From Akkermansia sp. (GTDB taxonomy: Bacteria > Verrucomicrobiota > Verrucomicrobiia > Verrucomicrobiales > Akkermansiaceae): DNA of 13,539 nt. This document shows positions 6,526 through 13,539 of the stretch, piece by piece. How positions within the stretch are numbered: the first letter of the stretch is position 1; every line of letters starts with the position of its first letter. The position numbers were made by a program, and so were the translations under genes. Where the stretch lies: the NCBI GenBank assembly GCA_017555465.1, contig JAFZGH010000197.1:1-13539 (forward strand). Direction: 5' to 3'. The notes below the pieces were generated by a model that was not told the origin of the DNA, did no database searches, and was given only the letters and a program-made list of their open reading frames with translations.

Positions 6526-6628
6526 ATGCGGGAGAAAAAAAATCTGAATGTGGGAATACTAAATCACATCCCTGCCCGTTTGTCGAGTATAAGCTTAGAC
6601 ATAATTTGGCATCTGACACGGAATTTTC

Positions 6629-6656
6629 TTTGCAAAGGCAATCTATATGCTATAGT
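6629..6656 (+). promoter_or_regulatory. Putative promoter of the FNT-like gene
   Basis: TATAGT (6651-6656, 5 of 6 bases) is preceded after 16 bases by TTTGCA (6629-6634). The ATG at 6667 is only 10 bases past the -10, so the transcript would start about 3-4 bases before the start codon, and no Shine-Dalgarno sequence is present. The -10 is convincing, the -35 moderate. Confidence 0.5.
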
Positions 6657-6666
6657 GTGAGACAAG

Positions 6667-7281
6667 ATGAATCCTTTCCACATTCTTCGCTCCGCCTTCA
6701 TGGCGGGCATCTGCATCGGCGTTGCCGGTTTTGGGTTTCTTTCGCTCAAATCCCAGGATCAATTTCTTGCGGGCTGTGTCATTTTCGCCTTTGCCCTTAT
6801 TGCAGTCATCAGCTACCGGCTGTTCCTCTACACAGGCACAGCCGGCTTCATCCGGAAGCGAGAGTTCATTCCGCTGGCACTCGTACTGATTGGCAACATC
6901 ATCGGCTGCGCCACTTTTTCTCTCTTCACGCGCCTGAGCTCCATGCCGCTGCAGGAGACAGCCCAGGCACTGCTGCAAAGCCGCCTTGATATGGGGCTTG
7001 TGAACGGATTCCTGCTTTCCATTCCCTGCGGCTTCATCATGACCACCGCCGTCATTCACTCCCGAAAGCGTAACAGACTGCCCATGCTCTTCGGTGTGCC
7101 GCTCTTTATTGTCTGCGGATTCCCCCACTGCATTGCCGATGCCTTTTTCTATGCCTGCGTACCGCTGGATTTCTGGGCTGCCCATATCTGGGAGATTCTT
7201 CCCTTCTATATTCTGATTGTGACGGGCAACTTCGTGGGGTGCAACTTCTACCGCTGGGTCATGGGAGAAAATCATTCGTAA
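6667..7281 (+). CDS. Compact formate/nitrite transporter (FNT)-like membrane protein
   Basis: A 204-residue protein with six hydrophobic segments (about 8-27, 33-57, 66-88, 108-130, 138-165, 174-198), the helix count of FNT channels, which pass small monovalent anions such as formate and nitrite across the inner membrane. Matches in order are an AGxxIGxxGFGFL opening helix, LYTGTAGF after helix 2, GNIIGC in helix 3, GLVNGFLLSIPCGF in helix 4 (the CNWLV region of FNTs), GFPHCIADAF in helix 5 (FNT GFxHxxANM, so H154 is the central pore His) and GNFVGCNFYRW in helix 6. Characterised FNTs are about 260-285 residues, so loops and termini are short here, and the Asn after the His motif is Asp. It ends directly against the RluA-type gene on the other strand, with no base between the two stops. 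Family resemblance is good; the substrate is unknown. Confidence 0.75.
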   Translation: MNPFHILRSAFMAGICIGVAGFGFLSLKSQDQFLAGCVIFAFALIAVISYRLFLYTGTAGFIRKREFIPLALVLIGNIIGCATFSLFTRLSSMPLQETAQALLQSRLDMGLVNGFLLSIPCGFIMTTAVIHSRKRNRLPMLFGVPLFIVCGFPHCIADAFFYACVPLDFWAAHIWEILPFYILIVTGNFVGCNFYRWVMGENHS

Positions 7282-8028
7282 TCACCCCAGCAGCGCTGCC
7301 ATATCCGCAGGCAGCGGGCTTTCCACAGAAATTTCGCGTCCCTGCCAGGGAAAAGTCAGACGGCAGGCGTGCAGCGCATGGCGCGGCAGCAGCAGGCGGC
7401 GAGCCAGCTCCTCCGTCCATCCGGTGGCAATGAAATCCAGATAGCAGGATTCATCGCCTCCGTAAATCTTATCACCCACGAGAGGGAATCCTACATACGC
7501 CGCATGCACACGAATCTGGTGCATACGCCCAGTGTACGGACGGCACTTCAACAGAGCCATACTGCCACAGCGCCGCAGCACCTCAAATTCCGTGCGGCAA
7601 GGCTTGCCCGATGAATGGCAGCACTGGCGCACATGGATGCGGGTTTCCGCCACCGACTCCATGCGGAGAATCGGTTCGGCACAGCAGGCGGACTCCCAGA
7701 GCGGCACTCCCTGCACCACGGCAAAATATTCCTTATGCAGCTGGCGGGCCTGCATGGCCTTGCCCAGCTCGCGGGCGGCCTCTGCATTCTTGGCCACAAG
7801 CGTAATGCCGCTCGTCTCGCGGTCCAGACGGTTAATGAGCGAAACCTGCCCGCCCGTCGCCACCTCATACGCAAGCAGCTCATGCAGTCCATGCCAGAGC
7901 GTGGGCTCGTTCTTTTCTCCCGTGGGGTGGGTGAGCAGCGGCGCGGCCTTATCCACCACCAGCACGCCGTCATCTTCATACAGCACGCGGAACTCCGGCA
8001 CCACCGCTATGGGCATATCATAGCTCAT
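7282..8028 (-). CDS. RluA-family pseudouridine synthase
   Basis: A 248-residue RNA pseudouridine synthase of the RluA/RluC/RluD family, which isomerises uridines in 23S rRNA or tRNA. The catalytic segment is INRLDRETSG with D69 as nucleophile; the residue two before the Arg-Leu-Asp core is Asn-Arg rather than the more common His-Arg. C-terminal family motifs GRMHQIRVHAAYVGFPLVGD (about 177-196) and the LLLPRHALHACRL strand follow. There is no N-terminal S4 domain; the chain opens straight into VLYEDDGVLVVDKAAPLLTHP-type catalytic-domain sequence, as in the short RluA/TruC forms. The target site cannot be deduced. The start ATG overlaps the stop of the rsuA-type gene (ATGA), implying translational coupling. 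Its stop abuts that of the FNT-like gene. Confidence 0.9.
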   Translation of the reverse strand: MSYDMPIAVVPEFRVLYEDDGVLVVDKAAPLLTHPTGEKNEPTLWHGLHELLAYEVATGGQVSLINRLDRETSGITLVAKNAEAARELGKAMQARQLHKEYFAVVQGVPLWESACCAEPILRMESVAETRIHVRQCCHSSGKPCRTEFEVLRRCGSMALLKCRPYTGRMHQIRVHAAYVGFPLVGDKIYGGDESCYLDFIATGWTEELARRLLLPRHALHACRLTFPWQGREISVESPLPADMAALLG

Positions 8029-8717
8029 GAAAAAATGGAAGGGTCAATCTCCACCCACTCGCCAGGCTCCAGGTTCAAATCTGCCAGCTTCAGCGGGCCG
8101 ATTTCGATACGCTCCAGCGTCACCACCGGGGCACCCACCGCCGCCAGCATGCGGCGCACCTGGTGGTAGCGTCCCTCGTGCAGCGTGATCCGTCCGGCAC
8201 ATTCACCGAGAATCTCCAGCTCTGCAGGCAGACAAGGCGTGCGCTCCCCCTGCAGCAGAAACTCACCACTGGCAAACTGCGCCACAGCCTCCGTTGGCAC
8301 CGGAGCAGAAGTAGTAAAAGCATATACTTTGGGCACATGGCGTTTCGGGCTGGTCTGGGCGTGTTCAAATGCCCCATCATCCGTCAGCAGCAGCAGTCCG
8401 CTCGTCTCCTTATCAAGCCGACCCACCGTATTCACGGCCGGATTCCGCCGCAGCCACTGCTCCGGCAGCAAATCGTACACCAGCTCACCATCCTCCTTAT
8501 GACTGCACGTGCAGCCCAGCGGCTTGTTCAGCACCACATACAAACCGCCCGGAAACTCCACCGGCTCGCCATCTACCAGCACCTCATGAGGCTCTGCTTT
8601 CTCGCTTGGAGATTTCACCACCACACCATGACGGGTCACCCGCCCACGCTTGAGCCACTGCGCAACTTCGCGGCGGCTGCAATACCCGAACCGGCTCATC
8701 AGTGCATCTACTCTCAT
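8025..8717 (-). CDS. rsuA: 16S rRNA pseudouridine(516) synthase, RsuA type
   Basis: RsuA makes pseudouridine 516 in 16S rRNA. The 230-residue product lines up along its whole length with E. coli RsuA (231 residues): an S4 RNA-binding domain at 1-55 (MRVDALMSRFGYCSRREV...RGRVTRHG), the LNKPLGCTCS strand, and the catalytic GRLDKETSG with Asp102, the same number as in E. coli. The C-terminal motif is EGRYHQVRRMLAAVGAPVV, followed by LAPGEW-like LEPGEWVEI. A longer start at 8738 is open, but MRVD matches the family start and a candidate -10 lies in the extra stretch, so 8717 is preferred. RsuA and the closely related RluB/E/F share motifs; length and the alignment favour RsuA. It is first in a two-gene operon with the RluA-type enzyme. 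Confidence 0.88.
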   Translation of the reverse strand: MRVDALMSRFGYCSRREVAQWLKRGRVTRHGVVVKSPSEKAEPHEVLVDGEPVEFPGGLYVVLNKPLGCTCSHKEDGELVYDLLPEQWLRRNPAVNTVGRLDKETSGLLLLTDDGAFEHAQTSPKRHVPKVYAFTTSAPVPTEAVAQFASGEFLLQGERTPCLPAELEILGECAGRITLHEGRYHQVRRMLAAVGAPVVTLERIEIGPLKLADLNLEPGEWVEIDPSIFS

Positions 8718-8726
8718 ACCGCAGGC

Positions 8727-8754
8727 ATTTTGCCACAAATTTTTGAAAAAACAA
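8727..8754 (-). promoter_or_regulatory. Possible promoter of the rsuA operon
   Basis: On the minus strand CAAAAT (8727-8732, 4 of 6) sits 9 bases before the ATG at 8717, with TTGTTT (8749-8754) 16 bases upstream. Individually weak, but the -10 to ATG distance equals that of other genes in the window. No Shine-Dalgarno precedes the start. Confidence 0.35.
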
Positions 8755-8756
8755 GA

Positions 8757-8785
8757 TTGAAATCGCCGGGGTTTTGTGGTAGAAG
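8757..8785 (+). promoter_or_regulatory. Putative promoter of the TPR gene
   Basis: TTGAAA (8757-8762, 5 of 6) and TAGAAG (8780-8785, 4 of 6) are 17 bases apart. Initiation near 8792 would give a leader of about 60 bases. It lies back to back with the rsuA promoter region. Confidence 0.45.
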
Positions 8786-8853
8786 TAATTCAGAAGCATT
8801 GGCCACCAATGTTACCTCGTTGCGTGGCGTAAATTTACTACAGCATTTCTCTT

Positions 8854-10224
8854 ATGATTACACTCATTACCGAACGTCAGCTTGCAGCAGACCAGCAGGC
8901 ACTTTGGAAAAAAGCCCTGCAGGCCGTACAAACCAAGAACTACAAGTACGCCGTCACCATTCTCAAAACCATCGTGAAGCGCGTCCCCGGATTCCTGGAA
9001 GGCCGCAAGCTTCTGCGTGCCTGCGAGGTAAAATCCACCCCGGAAGCTGGTCGTAAGGCCTCTCTTTTCGGCGGTCTGCGCGTCACTACCACCCGCCGCG
9101 ACCCGGAGAGCGTGCTGGTCAACATCGAGGACGACCTGGAGCGCGACCCCTACTCCATTCCCGCAAACGAAGCCCTTTTCGCCGCAGCAAACGAGCTGAA
9201 CCTGCCGGATATCGCAGCCTTTGCCATGGAAACCATCTGCCAGGGCAATCCCACCAACAAGAAGTACCTGCACCTGCTGGCCAAGCACTACATCCAGCAC
9301 GAGCAGTTTGCCGAAGCCGCAGATGTCTACCGCCGCGTACTCAAGCTTGACCCGACAGATCCCGATGCCATGCGTGGTGAAAAGGACTGCTCTGCCCGCG
9401 CCACCATGAAGCAGGGCAACTGGGAAGGCAAGGGCGACTTCCGCACCAAGATGAAGAACGCCAACGCCACGGCCGACCTTGAAAGCGCTGATAAGATGGG
9501 CCTCACCCGCGCCGAGCTTGAAACGCGCCTGGCCCAGCTCTCCCAGCAGTACGCCGTGGACAACACCAATCTTTCCGTGGTGAAGGATATTGCCTCCGTC
9601 TACGAGCAGATGGAAGACTACGCTAACGCCCACTCCTTCTATGCCTACGCTTACCAGCTCAGCGGCTCTGCCGACGTGGCACTCAACGACAAGGCCATGG
9701 CCATGCACGAAAAAGCCATGCAGGCAGAAATCGAATACTACGAGCAGGTGCTCGCCGCCGACCCGACCAACGAGGAAGCAGCCGCAACCCTCGCCCAGCG
9801 CAAGGCCGAAATCGCCCAGGCTGTGGTAGCCGATGCCCGCGCCCGCGTGGAAGCCAACCCGACGGATGCCCAGCTGCAGTTCAAGCTCGGCCAGGCCCTT
9901 TTCGATGCCGGCGAATACACCGAGGCCATCCCCGCCCTGCAGCGCGCCCGCACCAACCCGAACATCCGCATCAAATCCATGCTCATGCTCGGCAAGTGCT
10001 ACCACGCCAAGAAGATGGTGGACATGGCTATCCGCCAGCTGGAAGATGCCGACAAGGAACTGCTCACCATGGACGACACCAAGAAGGAAGTGCTCTACAT
10101 GATTGGCGTGCTCTACGAAGAAGCCGGCAACAAGGAAAAGAGCATCGAAACCCTCAAAGCCATCTACGAAGTGGACTACGGCTACAAGGATGTGGCCGCC
10201 CGCGTGGAATCGGCCTACAGCTGA
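8854..10224 (+). CDS. Cytoplasmic tetratricopeptide-repeat protein
   Basis: A 456-residue protein built of helical hairpin repeats. TPR-like units are visible near residues 14-47, 137-170 (YLHLLAKHYIQHEQFAEAAD then VYRRVLKLDP), 239-272, 338-371 (FKLGQALFDAGEYTEAIPAL), 373-406 and 411-444 (MIGVLYEEAGNKEKSIETL). The stretch 60-90 is basic and less repetitive, and 185-215 is a charged linker. No signal peptide or membrane segment is seen, so it is probably cytoplasmic and serves as a protein-binding scaffold; no enzymatic domain is visible and I cannot name a partner. Codons are strongly biased toward C-ending and frequent codons (AAG, CTC/CTG, GAA), suggesting high expression. It is monocistronic, with a promoter upstream and a strong terminator 25 bases past its TGA. 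No Shine-Dalgarno precedes the ATG. Confidence 0.9.
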   Translation: MITLITERQLAADQQALWKKALQAVQTKNYKYAVTILKTIVKRVPGFLEGRKLLRACEVKSTPEAGRKASLFGGLRVTTTRRDPESVLVNIEDDLERDPYSIPANEALFAAANELNLPDIAAFAMETICQGNPTNKKYLHLLAKHYIQHEQFAEAADVYRRVLKLDPTDPDAMRGEKDCSARATMKQGNWEGKGDFRTKMKNANATADLESADKMGLTRAELETRLAQLSQQYAVDNTNLSVVKDIASVYEQMEDYANAHSFYAYAYQLSGSADVALNDKAMAMHEKAMQAEIEYYEQVLAADPTNEEAAATLAQRKAEIAQAVVADARARVEANPTDAQLQFKLGQALFDAGEYTEAIPALQRARTNPNIRIKSMLMLGKCYHAKKMVDMAIRQLEDADKELLTMDDTKKEVLYMIGVLYEEAGNKEKSIETLKAIYEVDYGYKDVAARVESAYS

Positions 10225-10246
10225 AGCCCCTTCCCCTGATTCACCC

Positions 10247-10279
10247 AAACGCCCCGGTGAGCATCACCGGGGCGTTTTT
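10247..10279 (+). terminator. Rho-independent terminator of the TPR gene
   Basis: An 11-bp GC-rich perfect stem (10250-10260 with 10264-10274), lengthened by three A-T pairs, closes a 3-base GCA loop and is followed by TTTTT at 10275-10279. The downstream arm contains the last codons and the TGA of the convergent ankyrin-like gene. The opposite strand offers only three Ts, so it acts mainly on the TPR transcript. Confidence 0.92.
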
Positions 10280-11469
10280 GCTTCTCGAAGCAGTGCCCGG
10301 ATATCCTCCGGCAAATTATCCGGCAGGGTCTCCCCCGGGCGCAGGCGGGCTCCGCGCTCCGCAAGCAGTCGGATAAGGGCCACAGCATCGCACTGCTCCT
10401 GCGGCTGGCGGGCAGCAACCTGGGCAAGAGCCAGGTGAAGCGGAGAATCCTGCCAGTTCACCACGGCCGTAGGCGGCGTGAAATCCGGCTCAAAGCCGGC
10501 ATCCAGCAGGATACGCGCAAGCCCCATCATATCACGCAGCGGCAATTTCTCCAAGGTAAATAGAAATTGCAAAGCCGTGCCACCCTCATCAGAATAGCAG
10601 ACATCAGGTCTCATGGAGTCTTCCCGGAGAAGTTCCCGCAGCGACTCCGGTTGATTTTCCAGGCACAACATGCAGCAAATCTTATGTCGGCTATCAGGTG
10701 ACGGCATGTACCCCTGCCGCAATGCCCACTGCGCCGCCTGCGGCGTACCACCTATGATGCCGAGCAGGATGGCATCTGACACGCTCTGCTCCAGATGAGG
10801 GCGCTGCAGATCGGGCTTGCATTCGCTCAGCCAGTCGAGCAACTGGTAGTGAGCCTCCGGCGACACGCATCTTTCACGGAATCTGCTGTATTCCGGGATA
10901 TACTCCGCAGACAAAGCTTCAATAGCCAGCGTCCGCACCTTGCTTGAAACCGTCGGCATAAGGCTTTGGTATTCCGCATTCACATCGGAACCGCGTCTCA
11001 CCAGCTCTCGAAACAATTCAAAGCGCTCCAGGCGCAACGCCCAGGCGGCCAGAGGCTCTCCACTGCGGGTCAACACATTTCCCTCCCCACTTTCCATAAC
11101 GATATGCAGTGCTTCACGCGCCGGGGCAGCAAACTCTTTGTAATTAAGCGCAGCAGAAAGGAGATTTCCGGAACCGAAACAGGCATTGAGAGCCGGGACG
11201 AGCGGATGTCCCATTTCCTCCTCCCAGCTGAAGGCCGGCACTGCTGCCAGAATGCGGTTGTGGCGCAGCTCCTCATCCAACGCCAGCAAATCGGCGCGAT
11301 GTTCCGCGCTCCAGCCCTCGTGACACTCAGGAGGTGCGCCCCAGGTCCAGCCGAAAACATAGGCCCGCGCTGCAACCAGCAGCGCAAACAGCCCGCAACT
11401 AAAGACCGCCAGCCAGCGCAACCAGCGGCGGGGCTTTTTCTGCTTCCTGTTTTCCTCATTCGCATTCAT
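10264..11469 (-). CDS. Membrane-anchored ankyrin-like repeat protein
   Basis: A 401-residue protein. A basic N-terminus (KQKKPRRWLRW) precedes one hydrophobic helix at about 18-40, fitting a signal anchor with the N-terminus inside and the rest in the periplasm. No cleavage site is evident. The remainder is helical with diverged ankyrin-type units: around 138-168 (AAWALRLERFELFRELVRRG, then SDVNA), 295-330 (GGTALQF...LARILLDAGFEPD) and 341-377 (SPLHLALAQ...LIRLLAERGARL). It resembles the ankyrin gene at the left edge in its repeat ends, but that gene's visible part is soluble. An in-frame TAA just upstream fixes the ATG at 11469. The stop codon lies inside the terminator of the convergent TPR gene. 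The repeat assignment is good; the function is unknown. Confidence 0.82.
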   Translation of the reverse strand: MNANEENRKQKKPRRWLRWLAVFSCGLFALLVAARAYVFGWTWGAPPECHEGWSAEHRADLLALDEELRHNRILAAVPAFSWEEEMGHPLVPALNACFGSGNLLSAALNYKEFAAPAREALHIVMESGEGNVLTRSGEPLAAWALRLERFELFRELVRRGSDVNAEYQSLMPTVSSKVRTLAIEALSAEYIPEYSRFRERCVSPEAHYQLLDWLSECKPDLQRPHLEQSVSDAILLGIIGGTPQAAQWALRQGYMPSPDSRHKICCMLCLENQPESLRELLREDSMRPDVCYSDEGGTALQFLFTLEKLPLRDMMGLARILLDAGFEPDFTPPTAVVNWQDSPLHLALAQVAARQPQEQCDAVALIRLLAERGARLRPGETLPDNLPEDIRALLREAKTPR

Positions 11470-11478
11470 ACCATCAGC

Positions 11479-11507
11479 ATGTTAACAGTTTCCGGACCCT
11501 CCGGCAA
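11479..11507 (-). promoter_or_regulatory. Putative promoter of the membrane ankyrin-like gene
   Basis: On the minus strand TTGCCG (11502-11507, 4 of 6) and TAACAT (11479-11484, 4 of 6) are 17 bases apart. Nine bases separate the -10 from the ATG at 11469, so transcription would start about 3 bases before it. No Shine-Dalgarno is present. Confidence 0.45.
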
Positions 11508-11635
11508 GTTTTTTCCGCCTCGTTCAGCGCGCCGATTTTCCGCGCAGTGACGCGGATTTTACTTGACAAAAGCCCCGTTTTTCTGCCACTAATATAGACC
11601 AGCGAAGCGCCCCGGGCGCCAACAATTTTCCAACC

Positions 11636-13539
11636 ATGTCCAAAACCCTCATCATAGCCGAGAAACCCAGCGTAGCCGCCGATTTAGCCCGCGTGCTGGG
11701 CAAGCAACTGGGAAAGTTCAAGAAAGACGATGCCAGCCAGAGTTTTTCGAATGACACCCTCATCATCACCTCGGCTGTAGGTCACCTGGTGGAGCAGAAA
11801 AAGCCGCAGACCGAAGACGGAAAGAGCCTTCCGTGGAAAATGGAATACCTGCCGGTGATGCCCACCAACATGGAGCTGGAACCCATCGACAAATCTGCCG
11901 ACCGCCTGCGCAAGGTTCTCAAACTGGCACGCAGCAAGGAAGTAACCACCATCGTGAATGCATGCGATGCCGGGCGCGAAGGTGAGCTCATTTTCCGCAA
12001 CATCATCCGCTACGGCAAGATTAAGAAACCCATCCGCCGTCTGTGGATGCAGAGCATGACCGATGATTCGATTCTGGAGGCATGGAACGAGCTCAAGAGC
12101 GATGAGGAAATGCTCAATCTTGCCGATGCCGCCGTGTGCCGCAGCGAATCTGACTGGCTGGTGGGGCTGAACAGCACCCGAGCCCTCACCTCCCTGCAAA
12201 GCGGCGTGGGCGGCTTCAATGTGACCCCCACCGGGCGTGTGCAGACCCCCACTCTGGCACTGCTGGCAGCCCGCCAGAAAGACATCCTTGCTTTCAGTCC
12301 GGAAACATACCACGAGGTGCGCGCCACCTTCACCGCCAAAGCCGGCAGCTACGAGGGCCGCTGGTACGATGCCGCCTGGAAGAAAGACGAAAAAGCCCCC
12401 CAACGCACCAAGGAACGCCTGTGGGATGCCGAAACCGCCGCCGCTATCGCCGCGCGATGTCAGGGGCGTCCCGGCACGGTCAAGGAAACCCGCAAACCGG
12501 TTTCCATGCCTGCGCCCCTGCTCTTCGACCTGACATCTCTGCAGAAAGAAGCCAGTAACCGCTTTGGTTTCTCTGCCCGCCGCACCCTGCAGATTGCCCA
12601 GGAATGCTATGAAAAGCACAAGGTGCTTACCTATCCGCGTACCGACTCCAAATTCCTGCCGAATGACTACCTGAAGGTAGCCACCCGCACCGTGGGTGCC
12701 ATTGCCGACAACCTGCCCGAATTTGCCGGCTTTGCCAGCAGCATTCTGGAGAACCGCAGCGTGCGCCCCAACAAGCGCGTGTTCGACAGCTCCAAGGTAA
12801 GCGACCACTTCGCCATCATCCCCACGGGCAAATTCGTGAACCTTACAGGTGATGCCGCCCGCATCTTCACCCTGGTGGTGCAGCGCTTCCTGGGCGTGTT
12901 CATGCCCAATGCCGAATACGAAGATACCGAACGCATCACCACAGTGACCAGCCCTGGCGCAGAAGATTGCTTCTATACCCACGGCCGCGTAATGCTCTCT
13001 GCCGGTTGGCGTGCGCTCTACGGCCCGGACAAGCGCAAGAAGGACGAGCTCTGCCAGGTGGCCGCAGGCGAGAACGTGACCGCCAGCCAGGTGGAAGCCA
13101 CAGCCGACCAGACCAAGCCCCCGGCAGCCTATACCGAAGCCACCCTGCTCACCGCCATGGAAACCGCCGGCAAGCTGGTGGAGGATGAAGACCTGGCCGA
13201 TGCCATGAAAGAGCGCGGGCTCGGCACCCCCGCCACCCGTGCCGCCATCATCGAAGGCCTCATCACCCAGGAATATATTGCCCGCGAGGGCAAGGAACTC
13301 ATGGCCACCCGCCGCGGCATGGACCTCATCGACCTGCTGGGCAAAATCGGCCTGAGCACCCTCTCCAGCCCGGAACTCACCGGCGAGTGGGAATACCGCC
13401 TCAAGCAAATGGAGAGCGGGCACCTCGACCGTGCAACCTTCATGAAGGATATCCGCACCTACACCACAGACATCGTGGAAGCCGTGCGTGATTACATGCA
13501 GAATGGAAAGAACCCGGATTTAGAGCTCACCTGCCCGGC
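11636..13539 (+). CDS. topB: DNA topoisomerase III (type IA), 3' end cut by window edge
   Basis: A type IA topoisomerase that cuts one DNA strand through a 5'-phosphotyrosine and passes the other, resolving replication and recombination intermediates. The N-terminal TOPRIM domain begins at once (SKTLIIAEKPSVA, residues 2-14) and contains the metal-binding DAGREGE at 111-117. The catalytic segment is TYPRTDSKFLP with Tyr333 as nucleophile, close to the E. coli TopB position 328. FGFSARRTLQIAQ (310-322) and the GLGTPATRAAIIEGL segment after it are also typical of topoisomerase III. About 634 codons are present with no stop; the last residues, LTCP, look like the start of a C-terminal zinc ribbon (CPxCG), so the protein continues past the window. 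The ATG directly precedes the TOPRIM strand, fixing the start. TTGACA (11563-11568) and TAATAT (11590-11595) lie upstream but 21 bases apart, too far for a standard promoter. Confidence 0.93.
   Translation, partial: MSKTLIIAEKPSVAADLARVLGKQLGKFKKDDASQSFSNDTLIITSAVGHLVEQKKPQTEDGKSLPWKMEYLPVMPTNMELEPIDKSADRLRKVLKLARSKEVTTIVNACDAGREGELIFRNIIRYGKIKKPIRRLWMQSMTDDSILEAWNELKSDEEMLNLADAAVCRSESDWLVGLNSTRALTSLQSGVGGFNVTPTGRVQTPTLALLAARQKDILAFSPETYHEVRATFTAKAGSYEGRWYDAAWKKDEKAPQRTKERLWDAETAAAIAARCQGRPGTVKETRKPVSMPAPLLFDLTSLQKEASNRFGFSARRTLQIAQECYEKHKVLTYPRTDSKFLPNDYLKVATRTVGAIADNLPEFAGFASSILENRSVRPNKRVFDSSKVSDHFAIIPTGKFVNLTGDAARIFTLVVQRFLGVFMPNAEYEDTERITTVTSPGAEDCFYTHGRVMLSAGWRALYGPDKRKKDELCQVAAGENVTASQVEATADQTKPPAAYTEATLLTAMETAGKLVEDEDLADAMKERGLGTPATRAAIIEGLITQEYIAREGKELMATRRGMDLIDLLGKIGLSTLSSPELTGEWEYRLKQMESGHLDRATFMKDIRTYTTDIVEAVRDYMQNGKNPDLELTCP

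Noticed and set aside
6643..7275. Minus-strand open frame (210 codons) antisense to the FNT-like gene
   Set aside because: The product is charged and featureless, while the plus frame shows six membrane helices and FNT motifs.
8812..10248. Long minus-strand open frame (478 codons) antisense to the TPR gene
   Set aside because: It mirrors the codon bias of the TPR gene. Its translation is rich in Gly, Val, His and Leu with no domain, while the plus strand has clear repeats, a promoter and a terminator.
11563..11598. TTGACA with TAATAT/TATAGA upstream of topB as a promoter
   Set aside because: The spacing is 21-24 bases rather than 16-18, so the two elements probably do not act as one sigma70 promoter.
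11684..13423. Long minus-strand open frame (579 codons) antisense to topB
   Set aside because: It is a shadow of topB, whose motifs are unmistakable on the plus strand. The antisense product is Gly/His-rich with no recognisable domain.

Overview
The window is a GC-rich bacterial chromosome segment with ordinary housekeeping gene content. Several features suggest a Verrucomicrobiota genome, perhaps Akkermansiaceae-like: ankyrin- and TPR-rich proteins of no named family, a YbeY of the Bacteroidota-like subtype, a tRNA without encoded CCA, a near absence of Shine-Dalgarno sequences, and a split ResB/CcsA cytochrome c assembly pair. This placement is an inference from gene style; no phylogenetic marker in the window settles it.

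Layout. 2-1445 (+): an ankyrin-repeat protein whose 5' end lies outside the window, then a tiny lipoprotein. 1446-1793: an AT-rich stretch holding a GNAT acetyltransferase pseudogene broken by two frameshifts. 1794-1918: nothing recognisable. 1919-2089 (-): tRNA-Ala(CGC) with its own promoter and terminator. 2146-4975 (-): a tight three-gene operon encoding an LpxR-type outer-membrane lipid A deacylase, a ResB-like protein and a CcsA heme-handling protein, read from a consensus promoter. 5005-5944 (-): ybeY and tadA, overlapping. 5963-6525 (-): an unrecognised 165-residue protein followed by a strong terminator. 6629-7281 (+): a compact six-helix formate/nitrite-transporter-like protein. 7282-8754 (-): an rsuA-type and an RluA-type pseudouridine synthase, translationally coupled. 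8757-10279 (+): a cytoplasmic TPR protein with a strong terminator. 10264-11507 (-): a membrane-anchored ankyrin-like protein. 11636-13539 (+): DNA topoisomerase III, cut by the right edge at its first zinc-finger residues.

Functional groups. Three adjacent units concern RNA function: ybeY/tadA (rRNA maturation, tRNA wobble inosine), the two pseudouridine synthases, and the tRNA. The lpxR-resB-ccsA unit concerns the cell envelope, pairing lipid A remodelling with covalent heme attachment. No CRISPR array, insertion sequence or phage gene is visible.

The best leads are: four transcription units (lpxR, the FNT-like gene, the second ankyrin gene and rsuA) in which a sigma70-like -10 element sits only 9-10 bases before the start codon, implying leaderless or almost leaderless mRNAs; the unusual lpxR-resB-ccsA operon; and the decayed GNAT gene in an AT-rich patch next to the 3' end of a tRNA gene. 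I did not find a convincing new multi-gene system.
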